Origin: a virus | Virus record (IMG/VR): IMGVR_UViG_3300033273_000833 | Coordinates: 124,001 to 188,000 of that record | Direction: 5' to 3' (one strand) | Length of the DNA: 64,000 bases | Shown here: positions 15,815-22,105 of the stretch, one piece after another | How positions within the stretch are numbered: position 1 is the stretch's first letter | Layout: each line of letters starts with the position of its first letter | Position numbers and translations under genes: made by a program | The notes under the pieces: generated by a model | Databases searched by the model: none | Told to the model about the DNA's origin: nothing | What the model saw: only the letters and a program-made list of their open reading frames with translations

Positions 15815-16080
15815 TGAGTGTGGTACGCGACTTAAATATATAAAAATATAAGTTAAATTAAAATATTGTAAATTGCGTCAAAAATAAAAGAAATAAATAA
15901 ACTAAATTTTTTTTGATATAGCCAAATAACTTAATAAGAAAATTAATAAAGTATAATGAACAAACTACAAATAAATTTTAATCAAATAATTGCAAATAAC
16001 AATATGAAAGATAGCCGACTTAATTTAATAAATTTTTTTATACATTTTTGCGTTTTAGTTAAATAAAAATTTGAATGAAA

Positions 16081-16163
16081 TCGGGCGAAATAAGATGAAA
16101 AAAAATAGAATAAAATATAATAATTAATTATACTAAATTTTTTGTTGAATTCGGGCGAAATAA
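16081..16163 (+). repeat. Pair of 13-bp direct repeats
   Basis: TCGGGCGAAATAA occurs at 16081-16093 and again at 16151-16163. Each is preceded by a short AT-rich stretch containing TTGAAT. The second copy lies just before the promoter at 16172. Confidence 0.65.
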
Positions 16164-16171
16164 AAATGCAC

Positions 16172-16200
16172 TTGACACAAATAAGAATTTAAATTATAAT
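16172..16200 (+). promoter_or_regulatory. Sigma70-type leaderless promoter (gene 16211)
   Basis: TTGACA 16172-16177, 17-nt spacer, TATAAT 16195-16200 (consensus hexamers). The predicted start point near 16207 lies between ATG 16202 and ATG 16211, which selects ATG 16211. Confidence 0.85.
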
Positions 16201-16210
16201 TATGGTATTG

Positions 16211-16435
16211 ATGAGCGAGAAAGATAATAGCGTTAGTTACCTTCAGCACCATATAGACTTCACATTCCCCGAAATAATGATGCAGGAGCAAATAAATGAT
16301 GTAGGATGGATAGATCAGTCGCAAATAATGGGCGAGCCACAAATAAGAGCGTTTGCGAGCTTTGAGGGGTCGAATCTAATTGCCCTGTTCCCCTTCTTTG
16401 ATCCAACAGGGAACTACCCTGTGCAGGAAGATTGA
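16211..16435 (+). CDS. Hypothetical acidic protein, 74 aa
   Basis: Start corrected from ATG 16202 to ATG 16211 on the promoter position. The product is acidic with Phe/Pro-rich C-terminal part (ALFPFFDPTGNYPV). A perfect consensus promoter suggests strong early expression. Confidence 0.7.
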   Translation: MSEKDNSVSYLQHHIDFTFPEIMMQEQINDVGWIDQSQIMGEPQIRAFASFEGSNLIALFPFFDPTGNYPVQED

Positions 16436-16475
16436 ATAAAATTTTTTATAAAATAAAGAAAAATAAAATTAATAC

Positions 16476-16504
16476 TTGACTTGTTTTATATTCTATACTA
16501 TACT
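16476..16504 (+). promoter_or_regulatory. Sigma70-type promoter, short or no leader (gene 16515)
   Basis: TTGACT 16476-16481, 17-nt spacer, TATACT 16499-16504; 10 nt to ATG 16515. Confidence 0.75.
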
Positions 16505-16514
16505 TATATACATC

Positions 16515-16853
16515 ATGACAATAGCAAAAGAGATAAATAATAAACTTGATACAATATTAAATATTAGATCAGAAATAAAAAAGATGCGGGCGGAACTAAG
16601 TGCCGACTCCGAGTTAGTGAATCCCGACACAGGCGACAAACTGCTTCGGGACGAAGCAATAGGTATCGCCGAGGAAGTAATAAATAAAGTACAAAATGAT
16701 ATAAATCAAATAACAAATAATGGGAAGAATGTACGAAATATTTTTAATAATCAATACTATATAAATGATATGCTACAAGATAAGCAAATTGCAAACGAAA
16801 ATTTATCAAATATAAAAGCATTTATACAGGAAAGTGAGGATAAGATTAAATAA
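16515..16853 (+). CDS. Coiled-coil protein, 112 aa
   Basis: ATG 16515 is used; an upstream in-frame ATG at 16476 would lie in the -35 element. The protein is helical throughout with heptad-like spacing of Ile/Leu. It is followed by a branched RNA structure that probably ends the transcript. Confidence 0.7.
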   Translation: MTIAKEINNKLDTILNIRSEIKKMRAELSADSELVNPDTGDKLLRDEAIGIAEEVINKVQNDINQITNNGKNVRNIFNNQYYINDMLQDKQIANENLSNIKAFIQESEDKIK

Positions 16854-16869
16854 AAAATTTTATTAATTT

Positions 16870-16946
16870 ATTTGGAGGCATAGAGTCCGTCGATGAGGCG
16901 GGACGAGGTAAGTCATCACCTGCATTGAACACTCCAAATCTTTTTT
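16870..16946 (+). terminator. Branched hairpin followed by T run (three-way junction)
   Basis: ATTTGGAG (16870-16877) pairs with CTCCAAAT (16932-16939), followed by C and six T. Inside are two further hairpins: GTCC/GGAC (16885-16904) and AGGT/ACCT (16906-16921). It probably terminates the 16515 transcript, but an outer stem closing a multibranch loop is unlike a simple terminator. Confidence 0.5.
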
Positions 16947-16947
16947 C

Positions 16948-16976
16948 TTGACAAAACGAAGACAATCGACTAGACT
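16948..16976 (+). promoter_or_regulatory. Sigma70-type promoter with leader and strong SD (gene 17011)
   Basis: TTGACA 16948-16953, 17-nt spacer, TAGACT 16971-16976; leader carrying AGGAGG 16997-17002 before ATG 17011. Confidence 0.8.
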
Positions 16977-17010
16977 TATAGCATAACAATCAAACAAGGA
17001 GGAAAAAATT

Positions 17011-17208
17011 ATGGGTAACATAGCTAAATGTGCAAGAGCAACTTCAATTATGAACAATGTACAAAGAGGGGCATATGTGGGCATGAGTAAGTTCGCCAAC
17101 TATGGTTCTATTGTCGAGGATAGTATCTTCGCACAACAAAGAGAGGCAGATCGCAGGTTGAAGGAGATTCAAGCCAAGCGTCTCAAAAAAGCAAAGGGGG
17201 TAGCGTAA
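17011..17208 (+). CDS. Small basic protein, 65 aa
   Basis: A Lys/Arg-rich protein with a helical C-terminal segment (READRRLKEIQAKRLKKA). Its AGGAGG ribosome site is the best in the window, implying high expression. Basic charge suggests nucleic-acid contact. Its stop overlaps ATG 17208. Confidence 0.7.
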   Translation: MGNIAKCARATSIMNNVQRGAYVGMSKFANYGSIVEDSIFAQQREADRRLKEIQAKRLKKAKGVA

Positions 17209-17462
17209 TGGATGCAACAATTAAACCAATTAATAATAAGGTTAGTATGTTCGCAACTGATGAAGAATTATATGAACAATTAACTGCAAAAGAATTAATG
17301 TTAATTAAGTTGGTTAAAGTAGAAGAATATGTAGATGATTTATATAGAGCACATGATTCTGATACAAATAAAAAATTATTTCCACCTGAGAAGAGTTGGT
17401 TTAAAATAAAAGAATTATTAAGAGAGTGCAGAAAAATTAATAAAAGTAAAATAAATACTTGA
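17208..17462 (+). CDS. Hypothetical helical protein, 84 aa
   Basis: Charged helical protein starting in a TAATG overlap with gene 17011. The TGA 17460-17462 is embedded in the -35 TTGACA of the RNA gene promoter. Confidence 0.65.
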   Translation: MDATIKPINNKVSMFATDEELYEQLTAKELMLIKLVKVEEYVDDLYRAHDSDTNKKLFPPEKSWFKIKELLRECRKINKSKINT

Positions 17463-17487
17463 CAAATAAGACTAAATATACTATAAT
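17459..17487 (+). promoter_or_regulatory. Sigma70-type promoter of a non-coding RNA
   Basis: TTGACA 17459-17464, 17-nt spacer, TATAAT 17482-17487, both consensus. No start codon follows within the usual 6-7 nt, and no gene lies between it and the terminator at 17801. Confidence 0.85.
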
Positions 17488-17493
17488 TATATA

Positions 17494-17834
17494 CATAAAT
17501 TGAGAAACAAACTCAAATAAATAAAATAAATTGATCTTTAACATTTTTAACACTTTGGAAGGGCTTATAATCCTTCCTGTGGGTGACTGAACAAACCTGT
17601 CGTAAGCGGGTTAAAGTATGCAGATCCCTGTGGTGGGGATGACAGAGTCCAATCGGATGAGTCAAATGGCAAATACCACGCCTAGTCTGTAGTTCAAAGT
17701 AGGAAACTCGAAACTGAAAGTTTACGCCGAAAAGATGGAGGTATCTCAGAATCCTCCCCCACACTATATTTCCCCATCCGTGTAACCCCCACACATCCCG
17801 CCCCTCTCAGGAATATTCTTGAGAGGGGTTTTTT
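17494..17834 (+). ncRNA. Stand-alone structured RNA, about 340 nt, unknown family
   Basis: A consensus promoter and a strong intrinsic terminator bracket about 340 nt without a plausible gene and with much higher GC than its surroundings. Local hairpins: 17500-17516, 17557-17577, 17594-17612, 17624-17640, 17711-17723 and 17737-17757, plus a long-range pairing ACAGA 17642-17646 with TCTGT 17686-17690. TGTGGG 17578-17583 can close the whole fold with CCCACA 17788-17793. The 3' part is C-rich. I find no tRNA, tmRNA, RNase P or group I intron signature. Confidence 0.7.
17801..17834 (+). terminator. Intrinsic terminator of the RNA gene
   Basis: CCCCTCTCA (17801-17809) pairs perfectly with TGAGAGGGG (17820-17828), followed by six T. 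The next promoter starts 4 nt later. Confidence 0.9.
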
Positions 17835-17837
17835 GTT

Positions 17838-17865
17838 TTGACATTTCCAGGAAACCTGCCATACT
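17838..17865 (+). promoter_or_regulatory. Sigma70-type leaderless promoter (gene 17873)
   Basis: TTGACA 17838-17843, 16-nt spacer, CATACT 17860-17865; 7 nt to ATG 17873. Confidence 0.75.
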
Positions 17866-17872
17866 TATTATT

Positions 17873-18127
17873 ATGAAAACATTAAAAGACATATTATCAA
17901 ACTACGGATACATCACGAAACCTCAGCTTGCCGAGATCGTTGATTATTTCCCGCACATGAAGGTCGTCATTAAATGGGGAGGAATGCCCCGTGAACGGGT
18001 TCATGCTTGGGAGGCAATCCAACGCATCGAAAAGGTAGAGAACGAGGATATTGACTACTGTCGAGAAGTTTTTCTTAGTGGTAAAGATTGCGAGAATCTT
18101 AGAGTAGCACTACATATAGCAAACTAA
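17873..18127 (+). CDS. Hypothetical protein, 84 aa
   Basis: ATG 17873 is set by the promoter; the longer frame from 17819 would begin in the terminator. The protein is alpha/beta with a helix near the N-terminus (KTLKDILSNYGYITKPQLAEI) that could be a helix-turn-helix-like element, not certain. Confidence 0.7.
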   Translation: MKTLKDILSNYGYITKPQLAEIVDYFPHMKVVIKWGGMPRERVHAWEAIQRIEKVENEDIDYCREVFLSGKDCENLRVALHIAN

Positions 18128-18187
18128 ATGGAAATTATTTTAGGTGCAATAGTAATTACAATTTGTCTCGTCTGTAAAGAAGATTAA
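18128..18187 (+). CDS. Membrane miniprotein, 19 aa
   Basis: ATG follows the upstream stop directly and encodes MEIILGAIVITICLVCKED, a hydrophobic helix with a charged end. It is the shortest member of the miniprotein set and could be chance. Confidence 0.35.
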   Translation: MEIILGAIVITICLVCKED

Positions 18188-18218
18188 TCTTTTTATTCAA
18201 TCATATCATATAATGACA

Positions 18219-18276
18219 TAGCAAATATACATATAACAAATATATAAGTAGCAAATATACAACAAATATATAAAGC
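18219..18276 (+). repeat. Imperfect tandem duplication, 30-nt unit
   Basis: TAGCAAATATAC occurs at 18219-18230 and 18249-18260, each followed by ACAAATATATAA with a small length difference. Confidence 0.6.
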
Positions 18277-18363
18277 TATAATTTAAACAAAAATTTATAA
18301 AATTAAAATTCAATTCGTAAAGGGTTGAGCGTCAGTGTTTTGCGGAATCGCCCTGCCAAATTT

Positions 18364-18393
18364 CGCAATTATATGGTATTCAACAACTTACGA
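18364..18393 (+). repeat. Dispersed intergenic repeat, copy A
   Basis: CGCAATTATATGG, then TATTCAACAACTTACGA. First of eight copies between 18.3 and 27.6 kb. Confidence 0.8.
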
Positions 18394-18419
18394 ATCACAA
18401 AGTAGTTTTTTGCAATTTT

Positions 18420-18449
18420 CGCAATTATATGGTATTCAACGACTTACGA
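18420..18449 (+). repeat. Dispersed intergenic repeat, copy B
   Basis: CGCAATTATATGG, then TATTCAACGACTTACGA; 56 nt after copy A and 18 nt before the -35 element at 18467. Confidence 0.8.
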
Positions 18450-18466
18450 CTATTTTAAAAAAAGGC

Positions 18467-18494
18467 TTGACTTGCGGAAGTTTTCTGTCATAAT
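18467..18494 (+). promoter_or_regulatory. Sigma70-type leaderless promoter (gene 18502)
   Basis: TTGACT 18467-18472, 16-nt spacer, CATAAT 18489-18494; 7 nt to ATG 18502. Confidence 0.75.
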
Positions 18495-18501
18495 TGTATA
18501 C

Positions 18502-18879
18502 ATGATCAGAACAAAAAGCGACAAGAGATACGACATCGACTTTAGTAAGAAGGTGTTTGTATATAAGAATCTTCATAAAGACTGTTGGTCAGTCAAACAA
18601 GGCGGGCTTGTCAAGGCACACGCAGACAGCTTGGAGATGTGGGATTGCAGCTTCCAAGTAAACCAAAAGGGGCGGGCAAAAGTCATTCAAGAAAAGCGTA
18701 AGAATGTTCATGCGGGCATTTCAGGCAGGATAGACGATCTTGGTGGAACAATTGCAATTGGCACAGAAGTTACATACAACCCGTACAAGTATAGCTCTTT
18801 TGTAGAAAAAGGCACAGAAAATCCCGTATATTATGCAGGATTTGCATCATTAACCCATAACAGAGTACTAGTAGCATGA
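18502..18879 (+). CDS. Conserved phage protein of unknown function, 125 aa
   Basis: The motifs YKNLHKDCWSVKQGGLVKAHAD, then DCSFQVNQKGRAKV, then EKRKNVHAGISG and YNPYKYSSFV recur in the same order in a protein family widespread in phages and bacteria; no function is known to me. ATG 18502 replaces an upstream in-frame start at 18472 that lies in the promoter. Confidence 0.75.
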   Translation: MIRTKSDKRYDIDFSKKVFVYKNLHKDCWSVKQGGLVKAHADSLEMWDCSFQVNQKGRAKVIQEKRKNVHAGISGRIDDLGGTIAIGTEVTYNPYKYSSFVEKGTENPVYYAGFASLTHNRVLVA

Positions 18880-19076
18880 AAGAAGAATTAAAAAGAATAG
18901 AATGTGCAATCGACGGAGTCGCCGACGAATTATTAGAACATCGTCGTCATGGAAACATGGCGGATCTACTCAGAGTTATGCGGGACATTAATGAAAATCT
19001 ATGCACCATCAGCTATGAGCTCAAAGAGTTAGTTAATCAGAAAAAAAACCTTGACATTGAACAAAAAATTTCATAG
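18876..19076 (+). CDS. Hypothetical helical protein, 66 aa
   Basis: A charged helical protein in ATGA overlap with the upstream gene. Its TAG 19074-19076 forms the first bases of the -10 TAGTAT of the next promoter. Confidence 0.65.
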   Translation: MKEELKRIECAIDGVADELLEHRRHGNMADLLRVMRDINENLCTISYELKELVNQKKNLDIEQKIS

Positions 19077-19079
19077 TAT
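19051..19079 (+). promoter_or_regulatory. Sigma70-type leaderless promoter (gene 19086)
   Basis: TTGACA 19051-19056, 17-nt spacer, TAGTAT 19074-19079; 6 nt to ATG 19086. Confidence 0.8.
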
Positions 19080-19085
19080 TATATC

Positions 19086-19253
19086 ATGCAAGAAACAATA
19101 GATATCACACCAAAATGGTCAGCACTCATTCCTATTATGGTTGAGGTGTTGAAGAGTCCAAAAGCAAACAGCTCAGCAAAAGCAGAAGTCACCGAAGAAC
19201 TACTTCGTCTCGCAAAGATTGTAGACGATCAAAACCAAAAAGCAAAACAATGA
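19086..19253 (+). CDS. Conserved small protein, 55 aa
   Basis: The pattern TPKWSALIPIMVEVLKSPK followed by EELLRLAKIVDDQNQKAK resembles a small helical protein frequent in phages and bacteria, of unknown role. Start supported by the promoter; its TGA overlaps ATG 19250. Confidence 0.7.
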   Translation: MQETIDITPKWSALIPIMVEVLKSPKANSSAKAEVTEELLRLAKIVDDQNQKAKQ

Positions 19254-19474
19254 CATTATCAGAATCAATTATGGATATCGTTAGAGGTAACCTCGCATGG
19301 TCAGATCCCATGTCAACAGTTTGCCTCGATCAACATGAGCGTCATCCCGAAAAGTTTCCACTAGGGAGTGCATTCCAAAGTGAAGATGAATCTTTAGCAG
19401 ATATCATTAGAGACTTGACAGTATTACAAGATGAGCGTAGAATAGAATCATCTTTTCAATCAGCAGAACTATAA
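19250..19474 (+). CDS. Hypothetical acidic protein, 74 aa
   Basis: Acidic protein with no recognised motif, coupled upstream by ATGA. Confidence 0.65.
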   Translation: MTLSESIMDIVRGNLAWSDPMSTVCLDQHERHPEKFPLGSAFQSEDESLADIIRDLTVLQDERRIESSFQSAEL

Positions 19475-19478
19475 AATT

Positions 19479-19682
19479 ATGACAGTATTAGACACACCCG
19501 AACAAATCGATATGTTTCGATTCCTTAGCCTCAAATCCGCACTCAAGCTAGAGTGTCTTGGAATGACTAGAAGAGGTCAATCAGCATATTCAATTATTAA
19601 AGCCGAGTACGGATTCAAAGGCAACAAGAACTCCGTCTTAGAACAAATGGAACAAATTATCAAGGAGTTTAAAAATGACTAA
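19479..19682 (+). CDS. Conserved phage protein, 67 aa
   Basis: IDMFRFLSLKSALKLECLG followed by RRGQSAYSIIKAEYGFKG is a pattern seen in small proteins of many phages; function unknown. It overlaps gene 19675 by 8 nt. Confidence 0.7.
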   Translation: MTVLDTPEQIDMFRFLSLKSALKLECLGMTRRGQSAYSIIKAEYGFKGNKNSVLEQMEQIIKEFKND

Positions 19683-19878
19683 AGCACAGGTTGAATCACA
19701 AGTAGAGAGTTGGAATTGGAATCTCAATATCTTTGAGATTTATGATGAGCTCCGCGATGGGTATACCGCAGACGAGCAAGAACAACTTTTAACTTACGCA
19801 TATAATTTTTTCAATAAAGATAAAATGATGGTAGAACTTGCGTCCCACTTTGGAATTAACATAGGAGAAGATGAATAG
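19675..19878 (+). CDS. Hypothetical acidic protein, 67 aa
   Basis: Acidic and helical, with several Trp and Tyr. Overlaps both neighbours by 8 nt. Confidence 0.65.
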   Translation: MTKAQVESQVESWNWNLNIFEIYDELRDGYTADEQEQLLTYAYNFFNKDKMMVELASHFGINIGEDE

Positions 19879-20032
19879 TTCAGCATTAGAATATATCCGT
19901 AAGATCCAAAATCTTTTAGAAGACAACGAAGAACTCGTAATCCATAAAAATTCTTTTGAACTTAAAGATGAAGAAAATGAAGAGAATTATGATTTTGATG
20001 TTGACATGATCAAGCAAATGTACGATAATTAA
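19871..20032 (+). CDS. Hypothetical acidic protein, 53 aa
   Basis: Very acidic, helical small protein. Its 3' end contains the whole next promoter. Confidence 0.55.
   Translation: MNSSALEYIRKIQNLLEDNEELVIHKNSFELKDEENEENYDFDVDMIKQMYDN
20001..20029 (+). promoter_or_regulatory. Sigma70-type leaderless promoter (gene 20036)
   Basis: TTGACA 20001-20006, 17-nt spacer, GATAAT 20024-20029; 6 nt to ATG 20036. It lies entirely inside the upstream coding sequence. Confidence 0.75.
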
Positions 20033-20035
20033 ACC

Positions 20036-20293
20036 ATGACAAACACAATGCAAAACAATTACTTAGAAGCCCTATGCGAGGGAAAACCACTCGGATTACC
20101 CGAATACAACGAAGGTACAGAACAATGGGAGCTTTTCTTTGAAGAGAACCACGACGATTGGCATCCGTACTTTCAGAGAGATATAATTTCATATAGTTGT
20201 GACTCAGCTGAGGAAGCTACAGACTTATACAACTATTACAACAGAAACCCAATAGTGGCAGAACCACTAGTAGAAGAAGGAGAACAATCCTAA
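20036..20293 (+). CDS. Hypothetical acidic protein, 85 aa
   Basis: Acidic, Tyr/Trp-rich protein with an ordered centre (QWELFFEENHDDWHPYF) and acidic tail. Start set by the promoter; TAATG overlap with gene 20293. Confidence 0.7.
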   Translation: MTNTMQNNYLEALCEGKPLGLPEYNEGTEQWELFFEENHDDWHPYFQRDIISYSCDSAEEATDLYNYYNRNPIVAEPLVEEGEQS

Positions 20294-20529
20294 TGTTAAG
20301 GAAACTCAAAAACAAGTTAGCTGCTTTGTTCAGCTCAACCTATAATGTCGTGTATACTACCGAAGATGGTAGGACGCAAATGTACACCATCTCCAAGCCC
20401 ATGCACAAGCGTGAGTTTGGCAACGCTAGCGAGGGCAAGAGAGTCGTAGGCTTTCGTGCTCATTGCTTTAACCGCAACGGAATTCGTTCTTTCCGTTATG
20501 ATCGTATCATCTCTTTGGTTAGGGGGTAA
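20293..20529 (+). CDS. Basic protein with WYL-like C-terminus, 78 aa
   Basis: After a basic N-terminal helix, the segment GFRAHCFNRNGIRSFRYDRI resembles the core of WYL-type small beta-barrel domains (ending in the RSFRxDRI signature). WYL domains often sense nucleic-acid ligands in regulators; here it stands alone. Codon use is more GC-rich than in the preceding genes. Confidence 0.6.
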   Translation: MLRKLKNKLAALFSSTYNVVYTTEDGRTQMYTISKPMHKREFGNASEGKRVVGFRAHCFNRNGIRSFRYDRIISLVRG

Positions 20530-20532
20530 GAT

Positions 20533-20697
20533 ATGCAGAAGCGAATCGAACACTTAAGGCGCCAAGTTCGCGAGTTAGCTCATATGCTAGCTAGCGAAGA
20601 GGCGGAAGGCATTTATTTATCAGAGCATAACGAGCGCAGGTCTCGCCATAATGCGCTACTAGAAGAGCTCTATCATCTAGAGAAACGAGTCTTTTAA
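20533..20697 (+). CDS. Small helical protein, 54 aa
   Basis: A Glu/Arg-rich amphipathic helix protein of notably higher GC content than its surroundings, ending just before a strong terminator. Confidence 0.6.
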   Translation: MQKRIEHLRRQVRELAHMLASEEAEGIYLSEHNERRSRHNALLEELYHLEKRVF

Positions 20698-20732
20698 TTT
20701 CATGGTCATATCGTAATCGGTGGTTAGTGTAT

Positions 20733-20760
20733 GCCCCCTCCAATTGGAGGGGGCTTTTTT
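20733..20760 (+). terminator. Intrinsic terminator
   Basis: GCCCCCTCC / GGAGGGGGC (20733-20741 with 20746-20754), loop AATT, followed by six T. TGGTCATATCGT (20703-20714) precedes it, as before the terminator at 21934. Confidence 0.9.
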
Positions 20761-20800
20761 GTTGGTAATCAACGTTTTATGAAATTTTCCTAAGCGATCT

Positions 20801-20830
20801 TGCAATTATATGATATTCAACAACTTAAGA
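20801..20830 (+). repeat. Dispersed intergenic repeat, copy C
   Basis: TGCAATTATATGA, then TATTCAACAACTTAAGA; 27 nt before the -35 element at 20858. Confidence 0.8.
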
Positions 20831-20857
20831 TAACTGCAAAAAAAAATTATTTTTTGC

Positions 20858-20885
20858 TTGCAATTAACTCACAATCTGTCATAAT
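20858..20885 (+). promoter_or_regulatory. Sigma70-type leaderless promoter (gene 20893)
   Basis: TTGCAA 20858-20863, 16-nt spacer, CATAAT 20880-20885; 7 nt to ATG 20893. Confidence 0.65.
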
Positions 20886-20892
20886 TATATAT

Positions 20893-21012
20893 ATGAAAAC
20901 GACAGAGATAAAGATAAGAAAACCGATCCTTTTCACTAAGGCTCGCCCGCACAAACTTAAAAACAAAATCATACATAGAAAGCTGAAGCACAAAAAATCT
21001 TTAATTTCCTAA
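20893..21012 (+). CDS. Small very basic protein, 39 aa
   Basis: About 40 percent Lys/Arg/His. ATG 20893 is set by the promoter; the longer frame from 20800 would run through copy C of the repeat. A nucleic-acid-binding peptide is likely from charge alone. Confidence 0.55.
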   Translation: MKTTEIKIRKPILFTKARPHKLKNKIIHRKLKHKKSLIS

Positions 21013-21021
21013 AATTAATTC

Positions 21022-21050
21022 TTGACAAAACACTAAAACTCAACTATTAT
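21022..21050 (+). promoter_or_regulatory. Sigma70-type leaderless promoter (gene 21058)
   Basis: TTGACA 21022-21027, 17-nt spacer, TATTAT 21045-21050; 7 nt to ATG 21058. Confidence 0.8.
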
Positions 21051-21057
21051 TATACTT

Positions 21058-21906
21058 ATGAATAACGAACAAAAAACCAACAATCTCCGCATCTGTGGCG
21101 GTGAGCACAAAGTAGTAGAAATCGACCAAGTTAGAGCAGTTCAGACTCCGCCTATCGAGTTTCGTAAGGAACTCAACAAGAATGGCGAGCGTTCAATCTC
21201 TTACCAACCGATCTCTCATTCTCTTCTTATTGATAAAACTCGCAATCATCTTGAGCAAGCGGGCTTTACTATCGAGGCAGAGTGCCATAACCTAGCGAGA
21301 AACGATCAAAGATACTTTGGTCTGTACCAAGTTTCTCATCCTAAAAGAGAAGCTTCAGACCGAGGCACTATCGTAGGGCTTCGCAATGCCCATGACAAGT
21401 GCTTCCCTGCAGGACTTTGTGCAGGTGATGCTCCTTTTGTCTGTGACAATCTTATCTTTACCAACGAGGTCAAACTTGCTCGTAGGCATACCAAGAACAT
21501 TCTCAATGAGCTTGACCATGTTATTGCTCGTACTCTTGGCAGACTCTTCAACTTTTGGGTTGCCCAAGATAGTAGGATTGATGCCTACAAAGAACATGAG
21601 CTTAAAAATGCTCAAGTCAACGATCTTGTGATCCGTGCTTGCAAGGCAGGTGCTTTGCCTAAGTCAAAGATCATTGATGTTGTTGACCAATGGGAGAAAT
21701 CCGATCATCCCGAATTTTGGGATAGGAATGTAAACTCATTGTACAACGCTTTCACAGAGGTTTACAAGGGTAACCTTACCGCATTACCTCAACGCTCCGA
21801 AGCATTGCACTCCGTGCTTGACTCCGAAGTGGGCTTTGATTCATCAAGCTTTAAGCAGGATGAGATAATCGAAGCCGAGGTAGTCGGTGCAGGTGACCCC
21901 TTCTAA
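21058..21906 (+). CDS. DUF932 family protein, 282 aa
   Basis: The order of motifs GTIVGLRNAHDKCFPAGLCAG (split here: GTIVGLRNAHDKC at about 102-114), VCDNLIFTNEV near 128 and RRHTKNI near 143 is that of DUF932 proteins, found in phages and mobile elements next to DNA-processing genes. Function is not established. The N-terminal 80 residues match the usual DUF932 lead region. It forms a single-gene transcript between a leaderless promoter and a strong terminator. Confidence 0.8.
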   Translation: MNNEQKTNNLRICGGEHKVVEIDQVRAVQTPPIEFRKELNKNGERSISYQPISHSLLIDKTRNHLEQAGFTIEAECHNLARNDQRYFGLYQVSHPKREASDRGTIVGLRNAHDKCFPAGLCAGDAPFVCDNLIFTNEVKLARRHTKNILNELDHVIARTLGRLFNFWVAQDSRIDAYKEHELKNAQVNDLVIRACKAGALPKSKIIDVVDQWEKSDHPEFWDRNVNSLYNAFTEVYKGNLTALPQRSEALHSVLDSEVGFDSSSFKQDEIIEAEVVGAGDPF

Positions 21907-21933
21907 GGTTGCTGGTCATATCGTGTCGTTCAG

Positions 21934-21962
21934 CCCCCTTCCAATCGGAAGGGGGTTTTTCT
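21934..21962 (+). terminator. Intrinsic terminator after DUF932 gene
   Basis: CCCCCTTCC (21934-21942) pairs with GGAAGGGGG (21947-21955), loop AATC, then T run. TGGTCATATCGT (21913-21924) lies 10 nt upstream. Confidence 0.9.
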
Positions 21963-22013
21963 TTTGCAAGTGACTGAGTATCAGTTAATTGCGAAAATCG
22001 CCTAAGAAAAATT

Positions 22014-22043
22014 TTAATTATATGATATTCAACGACTTATGAC
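22014..22043 (+). repeat. Dispersed intergenic repeat, copy D
   Basis: TTAATTATATGA, then TATTCAACGACTTATGAC; 27 nt before the -35 element at 22070. The trailing ACAAAGTGAAAAAA is shared with copy H. Confidence 0.8.
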
Positions 22044-22069
22044 AAAGTGAAAAAAAATGAAAAAAGGGG

Positions 22070-22098
22070 TTGACAGATGTCCCCAACTTGTCTAGTAT
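22070..22098 (+). promoter_or_regulatory. Sigma70-type leaderless promoter (gene 22106)
   Basis: TTGACA 22070-22075, 17-nt spacer, TAGTAT 22093-22098; 7 nt to ATG 22106. Confidence 0.8.
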
Positions 22099-22105
22099 TG
22101 TATAC

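Larger units (their letters stand above)
15632..16171. other. AT-rich gene-poor region, candidate replication origin
   Basis: About 540 nt with no convincing gene (a 36-codon frame at 15956-16066 lacks any start signal). It holds long A/T runs, three AAGTGGG iterons at exact 10-bp intervals (15788, 15798, 15808), and two copies of TCGGGCGAAATAA (16081-16093 and 16151-16163). An AT-rich stretch next to phased iterons is what many origins look like; no replication gene is adjacent, so this remains a hypothesis. Confidence 0.35.
18188..18466. other. Intergenic region with tandem and dispersed repeats
   Basis: No gene is visible. It contains an imperfect 30-nt tandem duplication (units starting TAGCAAATATAC at 18219 and 18249) followed by two copies of the dispersed repeat (18364 and 18420) just before the promoter at 18467. 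Confidence 0.6.

Noticed and set aside
15956-16066. 36-codon frame in the candidate origin
   Set aside because: No promoter, no ribosome site, and composition equal to the surrounding non-coding DNA.
16871-16939. tRNA-like 7-bp acceptor stem
   Set aside because: The 68-nt element lacks a T-loop, anticodon arm of standard size and discriminator/CCA context; it fits a branched terminator better.
17494-17834. tmRNA or group I intron
   Set aside because: No tRNA-like ends or resume codons, and no intron core pairing or split host gene could be found.
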